Shown one piece after another: positions 49,804-58,783 of a stretch of DNA of 64,000 bases. The notes beneath the pieces were generated by a model. It was not told the DNA's origin, did not search any database, and was given only the letters and a program-made list of their open reading frames with translations. Within the stretch, counting starts at the first letter, position 1. Each line of letters begins with the position of its first letter. A program made the translations under genes and the position numbers. The DNA comes from CAVTJL01 sp963752325 (GTDB lineage Bacteria; Pseudomonadota; Alphaproteobacteria; Geminicoccales; Geminicoccaceae), in NCBI GenBank assembly GCA_963752325.1, contig CAVVXU010000007.1, forward strand, positions 901,583-965,582. Direction: 5' to 3'.

Positions 49804-50698
49804 ATGTACCGGGATCCGCGTTTCGAAAGGTTCGACGTGCTGCCGCTGACCGGCGCCCTCGGGGCCGAGGTCCGCGGCATCGACCTTGCCGCCCAGCCCG
49901 ACGAGCCGACCTTCAAGGACCTTTGCCGCGCCCTCGACCTCTTCCACGTGCTCGCGGTGCGCGATCAGGAGCTGGACCCCCAGAGCCTGCACCGGGTGGC
50001 TCGCCGCTTCGGCCCGTTCAGCGGCAACCCCGTGCACGTGCCGCTCGAGGGCTTCGACGACATCGTCCGCTTCGTCCGCGAGGCCGAGGACACGGGCGGC
50101 GTGATCGGCGAGAAGTGGCACATGGACCTCGCCTGGATGGAGCGGCCGCCGGGCCTCACCATGCTCTATGGCGAGGTGATCCCGCCGGTGGGCGGCGACA
50201 CCTGCTTTGCCAGCCTGGAATTCGCCTACAAGGCCCTCTCGCCCGGCATGCGGGAGCTGCTCTCCGGGCTCGTCGGCGTCCACAGCGGAAAAGGCGTCTT
50301 CGCCACCAACGCTGCCCACAAGCATCTGGGCGTGCGCGAACGACAGCCGTGCGGTCGAGGACATCGAGCACGAGCATCCGCTGATCTGCGCCCATCCCGC
50401 GACGGGCACGCCCTACCTCTTCGTCAGCAGCGTGCTGCAGCGCTTCAAGGGCCTCACCGAGGCCGAGAGCAAGCCCATCGTCGACCATCTGCTGAGCGTG
50501 GCGGTGCGGCCGGAGTTCACCTGCCGCATGCGCTGGGAGCCCCGCACGCTCGGCATCTGGGCCAATCCTTTCGTCCTTCATACGGCCATCAACGACTATC
50601 CGGGCCAGCGCCGCGTCATGCTGCGGACCACCGTCGAGGGTGCCCTGCCGCGAGCCGCCGGGCCTGCCCCGGCGCCGGGCGTGGCCGCTGCGGCCTGA
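49804..50698 (+). CDS. TauD/TfdA-family Fe(II)/2-oxoglutarate dioxygenase (one frameshift)
   Basis: About 297 residues. The Fe(II) facial triad is visible: His and Asp in EKWHMDLAWMERPPG, and the distal His in NPFVLHTAINDYPGQRRVML, followed by the Arg that binds 2-oxoglutarate. An extra base at about 50338 separates HKHLGVR from NDSRAVEDIEHEHPLI. These enzymes hydroxylate sulfonates, chlorophenoxyacids, carnitine-type and other substrates. Its presence in a sugar-acid operon is unusual, suggesting that the imported compound carries a group to be oxidatively removed. Confidence 0.88.
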
Positions 50699-50702
50699 GG
50701 CC

Positions 50703-52416
50703 ATGGCGCGAGCGGCATCGGTGCCGGGCTCGGAGGAGGCCGGCGCCGTTCCTGGCGCCCAGGCGCTGCTGAAAGGGCTGGCGCGTGCTGGACGCCGTGG
50801 GCGAGAGCGAGCGGCCGCTGCGCTTTCGCGACCTCGCCCAGCTCACGGGCCTGCCCAAGGGCACGCTGCACCGCATCCTGCAGGCGCTGATCGAGCGCCG
50901 CCTCGTGCGGCTCGACGAGGCGGACAGCACCTACCGGCTGGGCCATCGGCTGTTCGAGCTGGCCCACAAGGTCTGGGCCGCCTTCGACATCAGGGGAGCC
51001 GCTGCACCCGAGCTCGACCGGCTGGCCCAGGAGACGGGCGAGTCGGTGACGTTGGCCGAGCTGGACCAGGGTGCCGCCCTTTATGTCGACGAGCGCAACT
51101 CCAGCCAGCCTTTTGGGCTTCGCATCGGCGTCGGCCGACGGGCGCCGCTGCACGCGACGGCGATCGGCAAGGCGCTCCTGGCCTTCCTGCCGCCGGCCGA
51201 GCAGCAGGGCCAACTCGCCCGGCTCGGGCTGGAGCGGTTCACAGCGGCGACGATCGTCCTGCCCGAGCAGTTGGCCCAGGAGCTGGCGCTCACCCGGGCG
51301 CGCGGCTACGCGATCTCCGAGGAGGAGCATCTCGAGGGCGTCTCGGCCGTCGCTGCACCCGTGCTCGACCATCGGGGCCGGCCGATCGCGGCCATCGGCG
51401 TGCTGGGCCCGCGCTACCGCCTCACCGGCGACCGGCTGCACACGACGGGCCGCGAGCTGATGCAGGCCGCGCGGCGCATCTCGGGCAATGTCGGTGCTAC
51501 GGGCCCCAGCATGGTCACGGCGCCGCGGCCGGCCGCAGCGACGCCGACCGAGGTGACCTGCGTGCTGCCGGCCAACGCCTATCTGGGCGAGGGGCCGCTC
51601 TGGTCGCCCGACGAGCGGCGGCTCTACTGGGTCGATATTCTGGCCCCTGCGGTCCACCGGCTGGACCCTGAGACCGGCCGGGACGAGGTCCGGCCGATGC
51701 CGCGCCTCGTCTCGGCCCTGGCGCTGCGCGAGGCGGGCGGGCTCGTGGCCGTCACCCAGTCGGGGCTGGAAGCCCTCGACTTCGAGGCCGGCCGGCTCGA
51801 TCCCATCGTCGACCCGGAGGCCGACCTCCCGGACAACCGTTTCAACGACGCCCGATGCGACCGCGCCGGTCGGCTCTGGGCCGGCTCCATGCGGCTCGAT
51901 GCCGGCGCCGGCGGCGGCGCCCTCTACCGCCTCGATGCCGACCATGGCTGGTCCCGCATGGCGGGCGGCATCCACGTGGCGAACGGGCTCGACTGGAGCC
52001 CCGACCAGCATGTTCTCTACTTCGTCGATACCGGTGAGTTGACGATCTGGGCCTATGCCTTCGACCCTGCGCAGGGGGCGATCCAAGGTCGGCGGCCTTT
52101 CGTGCGTCTCGAGCCCGGCGCGGGGCGACCGGACGGGCTCACGGTGGACGCCCTGGGCTTTGTCTGGTGCGCCATCTGGGACGGCTGGGCCATCCACCGC
52201 TATGCCCCGGACGGCAGGCTCGACCGCGTGGTGTCCCTGCCGGTCCCACGGCCGTCGAGCTGCGCCTTCGGCGGACCCGAGCTCGACACGCTCTACATCA
52301 CGACGGGCCGCATCCGGCTCTCCGCTGCCCTCCTGGCCGAGGCACCGCTCTCCGGCAGCATCTTCGCCATTCGCCCGGGGGTGAAGGGTCAGGCACCGAG
52401 CCGGTATCGCGGATGA
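50703..52416 (+). CDS. IclR regulator fused to SMP-30/gluconolactonase (one frameshift)
   Basis: About 570 residues after removing an extra C near 50784. Order: IclR winged helix (ALLKGLAVLDAVGESERPLR, then LTGLPKGTLHRILQALIERR), IclR effector domain (RAPLHATAIGKALLAFLPPA, SEEEHLEGVSAVAAPVLDHR), a short Ala/Pro linker (about residue 270), then a full SMP-30 lactonase: NAYLGEGPLWSPDERRLYWV, DNRFNDARCDRAGRLWAGSM, ANGLDWSPDQHVLYFVDTGE and PDGLTVDALGFVWCAIWDGW. Glu, Asn and Asp metal ligands are present. There is no stop or restart between the parts. A DNA-binding sensor joined to a sugar lactonase could sense its own substrate. The stop overlaps the SDR start (ATGA). Confidence 0.87.
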
Positions 52417-53180
52417 GACCGATCACCGCCCGCTACGAGAGCCTGAAGGGCCGGTCGGTGCTCGTCACCGGCGGCGCTGACGGCATCGGCGCTGCGCTGG
52501 TCGAGGCCTTCTCACGGCAGGGCGCCGTCGTGGGCTTCCTCGACATCGACGAGGAAAAGGCCATGGCGCTGGTCGAGCGGCTGGAGCGGGAGGGGCTCCC
52601 GCGACCGAGCTTCGCTGTCGCCGATGTCCGCGACGTCGATGCTCTCCTGGCTGCGATCGGGTCGCTGGAGACAAGCTGCGGCCCTTTCCGGGCGCTCGTC
52701 AACAATGCGGGCAACGACCGTCGCCATCGCCTGGACGAGATCACGCCGGACTTCTGGGACGAGCGCTTCGCCCTCAACCTTCGACCGATGGTGTTCGCGG
52801 CGCGGCGGGTGGCGTCGGGCATGGCCGCGGCCGGCGGCGGCAGCATCGTCAATCTCGGCTCCACCTCCTGGATGAAGGCGGCACCCGACCTCGTCGCCTA
52901 CGGCACCGCGAAAGCGGCCGTGGCCGGGCTCACGCGGACACTCGCCCGCGAGCTGGGTCGGGACCGCATCCGGGTCACGTGCATCGCCCCCGACTGGGTC
53001 ATGACGCCCCGCAGCCGTGCGACCGCCACGCCCGAGCGCCTCACCGCCGCAGCAGCCCGGCGCTGCCTGCCCGACCCGCTGGAGCCGGGGGACGTCGCCG
53101 CGCTCGTCCTTTGGCTCGCCGCCGACGACAGCCGCGGCATGACCGGACAGACCCTCATCCTCGACGCCGGCGCGCTTTGA
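52413..53180 (+). CDS. SDR-family oxidoreductase (sugar dehydrogenase)
   Basis: A 255-residue short-chain dehydrogenase. NAD(P)-binding TGGADGIGAALVEAF; NNAG loop in ALVNNAGNDRRHRL; catalytic Ser in GSIVNLGSTSWM, and Y-x-x-x-K in LVAYGTAKAAVAGLTRTLA. FLDID at the end of beta-2 suggests NAD preference. The C-terminus SRGMTGQTLILDAGAL is typical. In this operon it probably oxidises an aldose to the lactone that the SMP-30 domain hydrolyses. It is the last gene of the operon. Confidence 0.92.
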   Translation: MRPITARYESLKGRSVLVTGGADGIGAALVEAFSRQGAVVGFLDIDEEKAMALVERLEREGLPRPSFAVADVRDVDALLAAIGSLETSCGPFRALVNNAGNDRRHRLDEITPDFWDERFALNLRPMVFAARRVASGMAAAGGGSIVNLGSTSWMKAAPDLVAYGTAKAAVAGLTRTLARELGRDRIRVTCIAPDWVMTPRSRATATPERLTAAAARRCLPDPLEPGDVAALVLWLAADDSRGMTGQTLILDAGAL

Positions 53181-53217
53181 TGTCTCGCTCCGCAGAGCCC
53201 GGCCATGGGAGCAACGG

Positions 53218-53835
53218 CTATGCGGCCGCGCGCAGCTCGGCGACCTCCGCTTCGAGGGCGGCGATGCGCTCGTCGCGCTGAGCGAGCGCCGCCGCCACGT
53301 CGGCGGCCTCGAAACGCTGCGGGATATGCTGCGGACAGTTCGAGTCCCAGGCCAGAACCGTGAACAAAAGCACCTGCTCCGGGCGGGCCTTGTAGCCCTC
53401 GGGCATCAGCCGGGCCATCAGCGCCTCGTCGCCCTCGACGATCCGTGCCGTGCCCCAGATCTTGATGCGCCGCCGGTGTGCGTAGTCGATGAGGAAGAGA
53501 TGCGCCTTCGGGTTGTCCGCGAGGTTGCCCTGGCTGATGAACTGGCGGTTGCCCGAGAAGTCAACGAAGCCGATCGTTCGCTCGTCCAGCACCCTGAGGA
53601 AGCCGGGCGGCCCGCCGCGATGCTGGATATAGGGCTGGCCGTCGCCGCTCGCGGTGGCGAGGAAGACGCTGGTCTGGGCCGCGATGAAGGCGGCGAGATC
53701 GGGCGTGATCCTGCTCTCCCAGGAGCCGCGCTCCTCCATGCGGGCATAGGCCTCGCGCGATCCCTTGCGGGTCTGCAGCGCCTTGACCGTGGGCGTGAAG
53801 GCCACGTCGCTCGAATAGGCTGCACCCGTTTCCAT
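53218..53835 (-). CDS. Pyridoxamine 5'-phosphate oxidase-family (FMN-binding) protein
   Basis: A 205-residue split-barrel flavoprotein: SVFLATASGDGQPYIQHRGG, GFVDFSGNRQFISQGNLADN and FLIDYAHRRRIKIWGTARIV are family signatures. The C-terminal 25 residues (RDERIAALEAEVAELRAAA) form a short coiled coil. It is likely an FMN-dependent oxidoreductase, not necessarily vitamin B6 related. ATG 53835 was preferred over the longer frame. It follows the SnoaL-like gene by 11 bp and is read in the same direction, away from the divergent LysR gene. Confidence 0.88.
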   Translation of the reverse strand: METGAAYSSDVAFTPTVKALQTRKGSREAYARMEERGSWESRITPDLAAFIAAQTSVFLATASGDGQPYIQHRGGPPGFLRVLDERTIGFVDFSGNRQFISQGNLADNPKAHLFLIDYAHRRRIKIWGTARIVEGDEALMARLMPEGYKARPEQVLLFTVLAWDSNCPQHIPQRFEAADVAAALAQRDERIAALEAEVAELRAAA

Positions 53836-53846
53836 GACGGTGCTCC

Positions 53847-54311
53847 TCAAAGAAGAAGCTCGCCCAGCGACGGGTGATCGTCGGGGCGGCGGCCGAGAGG
53901 CCAGTGGAACTTTCTATCGCTCTCCCGGATCGGGAGGTCGTTGATGCTGGCGATGCGCAGGCGCATCAGGCCCTCCTCGTCGAACTCCCAGTTCTCGTTG
54001 CCGTAGCTCCGGAACCAGGTGCCGCTGTCGTCGTGCCACTCATAGGCGAAGCGCACGGCGATACGGTTCTCGTGAAATGCCCAGAGCTCCTTGATCAGGC
54101 GGTAGTCGAGCTCGCGCTCCCATTTGCGCGTGAGGAACGCGCGGATAGCGTCCCGACCCACCAGAAACTCGGCCCGGTTCCGCCACCGGCTGTCCTCGGT
54201 GTAGGCCAGCGCCACGCGGGCGGGGTCGCGGGTGTTCCAGGCGTCCTCGGCCATCCGCGCTTTCTGCGCGGCGGTCTCGGCCGTGAAGGGGGGAAGCGGG
54301 GGACGGCTCAT
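53847..54311 (-). CDS. DUF1348 / SnoaL-like (NTF2-fold) protein
   Basis: A 154-residue NTF2-fold protein with the DUF1348 landmarks AEDAWNTRDPARVALAYTED, SRWRNRAEFLVGRDAIRAFL, FAYEWHDDSGTWFRSYGNEN and a C-terminal FHWPLGRRPDDHPSL. ATG 54311 gives the usual length. It may act as a small enzyme or chaperone; the family role is unknown. It forms a two-gene unit with the PNPOx-like gene, divergent from lysR. Confidence 0.9.
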   Translation of the reverse strand: MSRPPLPPFTAETAAQKARMAEDAWNTRDPARVALAYTEDSRWRNRAEFLVGRDAIRAFLTRKWERELDYRLIKELWAFHENRIAVRFAYEWHDDSGTWFRSYGNENWEFDEEGLMRLRIASINDLPIRESDRKFHWPLGRRPDDHPSLGELLL

Positions 54312-54405
54312 TGGAAGTCTCTCCTCGCGGGCGCATGACAGCGGCCTCCCCCGTGACATGGACGCCTCCTTCTGCTGAAAATAGATAGCGGAACCGAGAG
54401 CAAAC

Positions 54406-54421
54406 CTTCCGGAATCTGGAA
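54406..54421. promoter_or_regulatory. Candidate LysR operator between divergent genes
   Basis: CTTCC (54406-54410) and GGAAG (54417-54421) form an inverted repeat that includes the palindrome TTCCGGAA at 54407-54414, in the 116-bp gap between the SnoaL-like and lysR starts. LysR regulators usually control and auto-repress from such shared gaps. Confidence 0.4.
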
Positions 54422-54427
54422 GCGCCC

Positions 54428-55333
54428 ATGGACCGCCTCGAGGCGATGTCGATCCTGGTCGCCGCTGTGGAAGCGGGAAGCCTTTCGGGTGCCGCGCGTC
54501 GCTTGGGCGTGCCGCTCCCCACCGTCAGCCGCAAGGTCTCGGCGCTGGAGGCGCATCTGCGAGGGAGGCTTCTAAACCGGTCCAACCGCCACCTCGCCTT
54601 GACCGAGGCCGGCGAGGCCTATGTCGCCGCCTGCCGGCGTATCCTCGAGGACGTGGGCGAGGCCGAGCGGGCCGCGTCGGGTGAATATCGGGCGCCCAGG
54701 GGCAGCCTCGTGATCACGGCGCCGATCGTTTTCGGACGTCTCCATGTCCTCCCCATCGTCACGGCGTTCCTCGACACCTTCCCCGAGGTCGACATCCGGC
54801 TGGCGCTTGCCGACGGGCTGGTCGATCTTCTGGCCGACCCCGTCGACGTCGCCGTCCGCATCGGCGCCCTGCCAGACAGCAGCCTCATGGCGATCCGGCT
54901 CGGCGAGGTCCGCCGCGTCGCCTGTCTCAGCCCCGCCTATGCCGCCAGACACGGCCGGCCGCAGGCACCAGCGGACCTGGCCGAACATAGCTGCGTCACC
55001 TTCCACGGGCTCGCCTCGTCCGAGGTCTGGAGCTTCGGAGAAGGCAGATCGGCGAGCTCGGTCCGCATCCACTCGCGCCTTACCGTCACCACCGCCGAGG
55101 CGGCGGCCGACGCCGCGATCGCCGGGCTAGGAGTCACGCGCCTGCTCTCCTACCAGGTGGCCGACGCCATGCGCCGCGGCGCGCTCGAGATCGTGCTCGA
55201 GGCGTTCGAGCCGAGCCCCTGGCCAGTCAGCCTCGTCCATAGCGGCGGCAGGCTTTTGCCACTCAAGCTGCGCGCCTTCCTCGACTTCGCGGCCCCGCGA
55301 CTTAAGAGGCGCCTTGCCGAGCTGGAGACGTAG
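54428..55333 (+). CDS. LysR family transcriptional regulator
   Basis: A 301-residue LysR protein. The winged helix reads EAGSLSGAARRLGVPLPTVS then RKVSALEAHLRGRLLNRSNR, and the substrate-binding part has FLDTFPEVDIRLALADGLVD and AAIAGLGVTRLLSYQVADAM, typical of the small-aromatic/quinone sensing group. It probably regulates the divergent pair at 53218-54311. The C-terminal end stops 15 bp before the convergent FUSC gene. Confidence 0.93.
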   Translation: MDRLEAMSILVAAVEAGSLSGAARRLGVPLPTVSRKVSALEAHLRGRLLNRSNRHLALTEAGEAYVAACRRILEDVGEAERAASGEYRAPRGSLVITAPIVFGRLHVLPIVTAFLDTFPEVDIRLALADGLVDLLADPVDVAVRIGALPDSSLMAIRLGEVRRVACLSPAYAARHGRPQAPADLAEHSCVTFHGLASSEVWSFGEGRSASSVRIHSRLTVTTAEAAADAAIAGLGVTRLLSYQVADAMRRGALEIVLEAFEPSPWPVSLVHSGGRLLPLKLRAFLDFAAPRLKRRLAELET

Positions 55334-55347
55334 CCTGCCGTCGGGCG

Positions 55348-56427
55348 CTACGGCGGCGACAGCGCCACGCCGCGCGTCCGCTCCACGAGGTCGTCCAGGT
55401 CGCTCTGAAGCTGCTCGATTCTGAAGGCCGTGCCGAGGATGCGCCCGACGGCGTCAGTCGGAAGCTCGCGGGTGACGCCCTCGCGGCGCGCGCTGTCGAT
55501 CGCCGCGATGAGGTCGGCCACCGCGGCGTGCCGCCCGGCCGCGTCAGGCGGCTGATGCCGTGCGGGCAGAGCAGCGCCGAGCCCACGCAGCTCTTCCGCG
55601 ACAGCGAGCGCGCAGAGCGCCCATGGCTCCGCCAGCACCGACTGGACACGCTCGGGCCAGGGGACGCCGAACATCCGGTTCAGGGCCATGACGTCGTGCT
55701 GCAGCCGCCTCAGCGTGCGGAACAGTGGCTCCGGGTCAGGATGGTCGGACAGGCGGCTGCGGCGCTCCCGGGAAGCTTCCTGAGCCGCCGTGCCGAGGCG
55801 GCCCAGCGTGGCCTGCAGCCGCGTCGGAGTGGCGCCGATATCCGGTGCCCCGGCGCGTACAGCGGGCGCCAGCCCCGTCATGACCTGCGCCAGGATCAGG
55901 GCGGCCTCGGCCGCTGCCTCGCGCACCTGCTCGTGCGCCCGGGCGGGCGCTATGAGCAGGGACACCACTATGCCAACGACCGATCCGAGCATGATCTCGA
56001 GCACGCGGTCGAGCGCGTAGTCGAACGGGCCCAGCGTCGCTGAGCCCGTGCTCAGCATGACGATGATCGCCGTGATGGGCGCTATGCGGTAGCTCGGAAC
56101 ATAGGCAGTCAGCAGCACGAGCGGCGTCAGCGCGACAACAAGGGCGAGACCGAGCTCCACCGGCGCATGGTGCGGGATCAGGATCGCCACCACAGCACCG
56201 ACCAGCGCGCCGCAGACCGAGCCGGCCAGGCGATCCATCGCCGCCTTGAGGGAGCCGCCGACGCTGTTCTGGGTGACGATGATGGTCGTGAGGACGGCCC
56301 AGTAGCCCTGCGCGAGATGGAGGCCTGCGGCCAGCGCATAGGTCAGCGTGACGGAGATCATCATCCGCGCCGCGAGCCAGAGACGGGCGCGGTGGCGAGT
56401 GAGCCAGGAATGCGCCAAGACTGCCAT
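55348..56427 (-). CDS. FUSC family membrane protein
   Basis: A 359-residue protein with six N-terminal helices: ARMMISVTLTYALAAGLHLA, GYWAVLTTIIVTQNSVGGSL, AGSVCGALVGAVVAILIPHH and MLGSVVGIVVSLLIAP (about 1-170), then a long cytoplasmic helical domain (about 175-350). The QGYWAVLTTIIVTQ motif is characteristic of FUSC/aromatic acid exporters (AaeB-like). It is half the length of AaeB, as in single-module FUSC proteins. It probably exports organic acids or aromatics. Confidence 0.88.
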   Translation of the reverse strand: MAVLAHSWLTRHRARLWLAARMMISVTLTYALAAGLHLAQGYWAVLTTIIVTQNSVGGSLKAAMDRLAGSVCGALVGAVVAILIPHHAPVELGLALVVALTPLVLLTAYVPSYRIAPITAIIVMLSTGSATLGPFDYALDRVLEIMLGSVVGIVVSLLIAPARAHEQVREAAAEAALILAQVMTGLAPAVRAGAPDIGATPTRLQATLGRLGTAAQEASRERRSRLSDHPDPEPLFRTLRRLQHDVMALNRMFGVPWPERVQSVLAEPWALCALAVAEELRGLGAALPARHQPPDAAGRHAAVADLIAAIDSARREGVTRELPTDAVGRILGTAFRIEQLQSDLDDLVERTRGVALSPP

Positions 56428-56673
56428 GTCCTCGACCGGTTGTTGCCGCCTCTCGGCCGGGCAGGAGCGTTGGCCTCACTTGGCGCCCGGGCCTGCGACG
56501 ATAGCCGCAGCGAAGGGCAAGAGCCTAGCGCTCCGACGGGCACGGGCATGCCGTCCGCGGCGAAGCCGACTTGGGCCCCTTCGGCGCGGCCAGGATGGCC
56601 GTTCCATCCGTCGCTCGTTTCCTATGGAATGGCACGATGATCGCGGGTCGTTCCGCTTTGGAGATCGGGGAGC

Positions 56674-57300
56674 ATGGCAGCGAGCAAGAAGGTCCTGGGG
56701 CTTCTCCTCGCCGGCGGGCAGGCGCGCCGGATGGGTGGCGGGGACAAAAGCCTGCGCCGGCTCGGCGGGCGAACGCTGCTCGAGCGCGTCATCGAGCGGG
56801 CGCGGCCGCAGGTGGGCGGGATCGTGCTCAACGCCAATGGCGATCCAGCACGCTTCGAGAGCCTTGGGCTGCCCGTCCTGGTCGACGGCGTTCCGGGCTT
56901 CGCGGGGCCGCTGGCCGGCGTGCTGGCCGGGCTGGAGTGGGCCGCGGCCGAGCGGCCGGAGCTGCCCTGGCTCGTCTCGATCGCGACGGACACGCCGTTC
57001 TTCCCCGCCGACCTCGTGGACCGGCTGGTGGCGGCGGCCGAGGCCGAGGGCGCGGACCTCGCCTGCGCCGCGTCGGGCGGGCGGGCGCATCCGGTCTTCG
57101 GCCTCTGGCCGGTACGGCTTCGGCACGATCTGCGCCGAGCGCTGGTCGAGGAGGAGGTGCGCAAGATCGACGCCTGGACCGCACGCTACCATCTCGCGAC
57201 CGTTCCCTTCGCCACCGACCCGATCGACCCCTTTCTCAACGTCAACACGCCCGAGGATCTGGCCGAGGCCGAGCGGCTTGCGGCCGGTGGGCTCGCATGA
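56674..57300 (+). CDS. mobA: Molybdenum cofactor guanylyltransferase
   Basis: A 208-residue MobA. The nucleotide-binding loop reads LLLAGGQARRMGGGDKSLRR; VSIATDTPFFPADLVDRL carries the Mg/GTP-site Asp, and FLNVNTPEDLAEAERL closes the protein. It adds GMP to Mo-molybdopterin, producing the MGD cofactor needed by formate dehydrogenase-type enzymes. GGAG/GGGGAGC upstream of ATG 56674 is a good ribosome site. Its stop overlaps the next start by 4 bp (ATGA). Confidence 0.93.
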   Translation: MAASKKVLGLLLAGGQARRMGGGDKSLRRLGGRTLLERVIERARPQVGGIVLNANGDPARFESLGLPVLVDGVPGFAGPLAGVLAGLEWAAAERPELPWLVSIATDTPFFPADLVDRLVAAAEAEGADLACAASGGRAHPVFGLWPVRLRHDLRRALVEEEVRKIDAWTARYHLATVPFATDPIDPFLNVNTPEDLAEAERLAAGGLA

Positions 57301-58211
57301 CGGCGAGGACATTGCCGGAGCGTGGCACCGACACGCCACGCGCCGGCCTCGCTGCCATGGGCGGATGCTTCCTCATCTGGGCCGCCTATCCTTTTCTGTT
57401 CAAGGCGCTGACCGAGGTGGGGCCGCTCGAGATCGTGGCGCAGCGCTCGCTCTGGTCCATCGTGGCGCTTGTGTGCTGCCTGCCCTTCGGCGGGCTGGGA
57501 CGCCAGGTGCTGGCGGCGCTGGGCAACCGCCGGTCGATGGCGGTGCTGCTCGTCACGGCTGCGCTGATCATGGCGAACTGGCTCGCCTATGTGCTGGCCG
57601 TCGTGCAGAACCGCGTGCTCGAGGCCAGCCTCGGCTACTTCCTCGGGCCGATCGTCTCGGTCGCGATCGGCATGGTGTTCCTGGGCGAGCGCCTGCGCCC
57701 GGGGCAGTGGGTGGCGGTGGGGATCGCCCTTCTGGCCGTCCTCAACCTCCTTCTGCGTCAGGACCACCTGCCGCTCCTGGCCCTCTTCCTCGCCGTGAGC
57801 TTCAGCAGCTACGGGGCCATCCGCAAGCGGCTCAGGGTGGAGCCGCTCGCCGGCATGTTCGTCGAGTGCCTGATCGCCCTGCCCTTCGGCCTTGCCGTGC
57901 TCGGCTGGACGGCGGCAGAGGGCACGCTCGTCTTCGGCCCCTCCGTGCCGCTCATCGATCTTCTGCTCGTCATCGGCGGCGCCTCGACGGTGCTGGCCCT
58001 CTCGCTCTTTCATTTCGGGGCGAAGCGGCTGGACTTCACGACCGTCGGGCTCTTGGGCTACATCGTGCCGAGCTGGCTTTTCGTCGCCGGTGTCTGGATC
58101 TTCGGCGAGCCGATGGACCAGGCTCGTCTCGTCACCTTCATGCTCGTCTGGCTGGCGCTCGGCGTCTACACGGCCGAGGGCCTGCTGCGATCGGGCGCAA
58201 AGGCGGGCTGA
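57297..58211 (+). CDS. rarD: EamA-family transporter RarD
   Basis: A 304-residue, ten-helix RarD protein. Family-defining segments are GGCFLIWAAYPFLFKAL, EIVAQRSLWSIVAL, NWLAYVLAVVQNRVLEASLG then YFLGPIVSVAIGMVFLGERL, and GYIVPSWLFVAGVWIFGEPM. RarD was first linked to chloramphenicol sensitivity and its substrate is unclear. It is coupled to mobA by ATGA. Its 3' end overlaps the convergent acetyltransferase gene by 46 bp. Confidence 0.92.
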   Translation: MTARTLPERGTDTPRAGLAAMGGCFLIWAAYPFLFKALTEVGPLEIVAQRSLWSIVALVCCLPFGGLGRQVLAALGNRRSMAVLLVTAALIMANWLAYVLAVVQNRVLEASLGYFLGPIVSVAIGMVFLGERLRPGQWVAVGIALLAVLNLLLRQDHLPLLALFLAVSFSSYGAIRKRLRVEPLAGMFVECLIALPFGLAVLGWTAAEGTLVFGPSVPLIDLLLVIGGASTVLALSLFHFGAKRLDFTTVGLLGYIVPSWLFVAGVWIFGEPMDQARLVTFMLVWLALGVYTAEGLLRSGAKAG

Positions 58212-58783
58212 AGGGCCAGACGCATGACGGGCCTGGCGGGCGAGCGGCGCGCCACCTCGACGAAGCCGTGATCGCCGAAGGCGCCGGCGATGCCGTGAAA
58301 GCCGCCGCTGATGCGCTGGCCGGGCGGCGGGTCGAAGGGATAGGCCTCGACGAGCGCCGCGCCCTGCCCGCGCGCGAAGCCGACGGCAGCCTCGATCAGC
58401 GGCCGCATCAGCCCACGCCGCCGCCAGCGTGGTGCCAGATAAAAACAGGTGATGGCGTGCGCCGGCGCACCGTCGACCGGGCGCATGATCCGCGAGCGCC
58501 CGATCTGGGCATGGTCGTCGCGCGGTGCCACAGCCACCCAGCCCACCGGCGCCTCGTCGGCATAGGCGAGCAGGCCCGGCGGCGGGCCGGCCTCGACGAG
58601 GTTCTTGAAGATCGTCTTGCGGCCGCCGCGGCCGGCCGCGTTCCACTCGGGCCGGCCGAGGCGAAACCACATGCACCAGCAGCCGGCACAGGCCCCGCGC
58701 TCGGGCCCGAAGAGGCGCTCGAGGTCGGGCCAGAGGTCAGCCGTGAGGGGCTTCGTCAGGAGGCCTTCCGCATCCGCCGGCAT
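58166..58783 (-). CDS. GNAT family N-acetyltransferase
   Basis: A 205-residue protein. The Cys-rich start (GACAGCWCMWFRLGRPEW) matches a known GNAT subgroup, while the acetyl-CoA site is ITCFYLAPRWRRRGLMRPLI (R/Q-x-x-G-x-G/A variant RRRGLM). It is a typical cytoplasmic acyltransferase of unknown substrate. It overlaps rarD at its 3' end and the hypothetical upstream gene at its 5' end, so gene packing here is tight on both sides. Confidence 0.85.
   Translation of the reverse strand: MPADAEGLLTKPLTADLWPDLERLFGPERGACAGCWCMWFRLGRPEWNAAGRGGRKTIFKNLVEAGPPPGLLAYADEAPVGWVAVAPRDDHAQIGRSRIMRPVDGAPAHAITCFYLAPRWRRRGLMRPLIEAAVGFARGQGAALVEAYPFDPPPGQRISGGFHGIAGAFGDHGFVEVARRSPARPVMRLALQPAFAPDRSRPSAV

Noticed and set aside
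12700..50800. Programmed +1 frameshifting as the explanation for the broken genes
   Set aside because: The breaks have no common slippery codon, stop codon or downstream structure and fall in unrelated genes including a transposase; error is simpler. Kept as a finding only because the codon-boundary pattern deserves a check.
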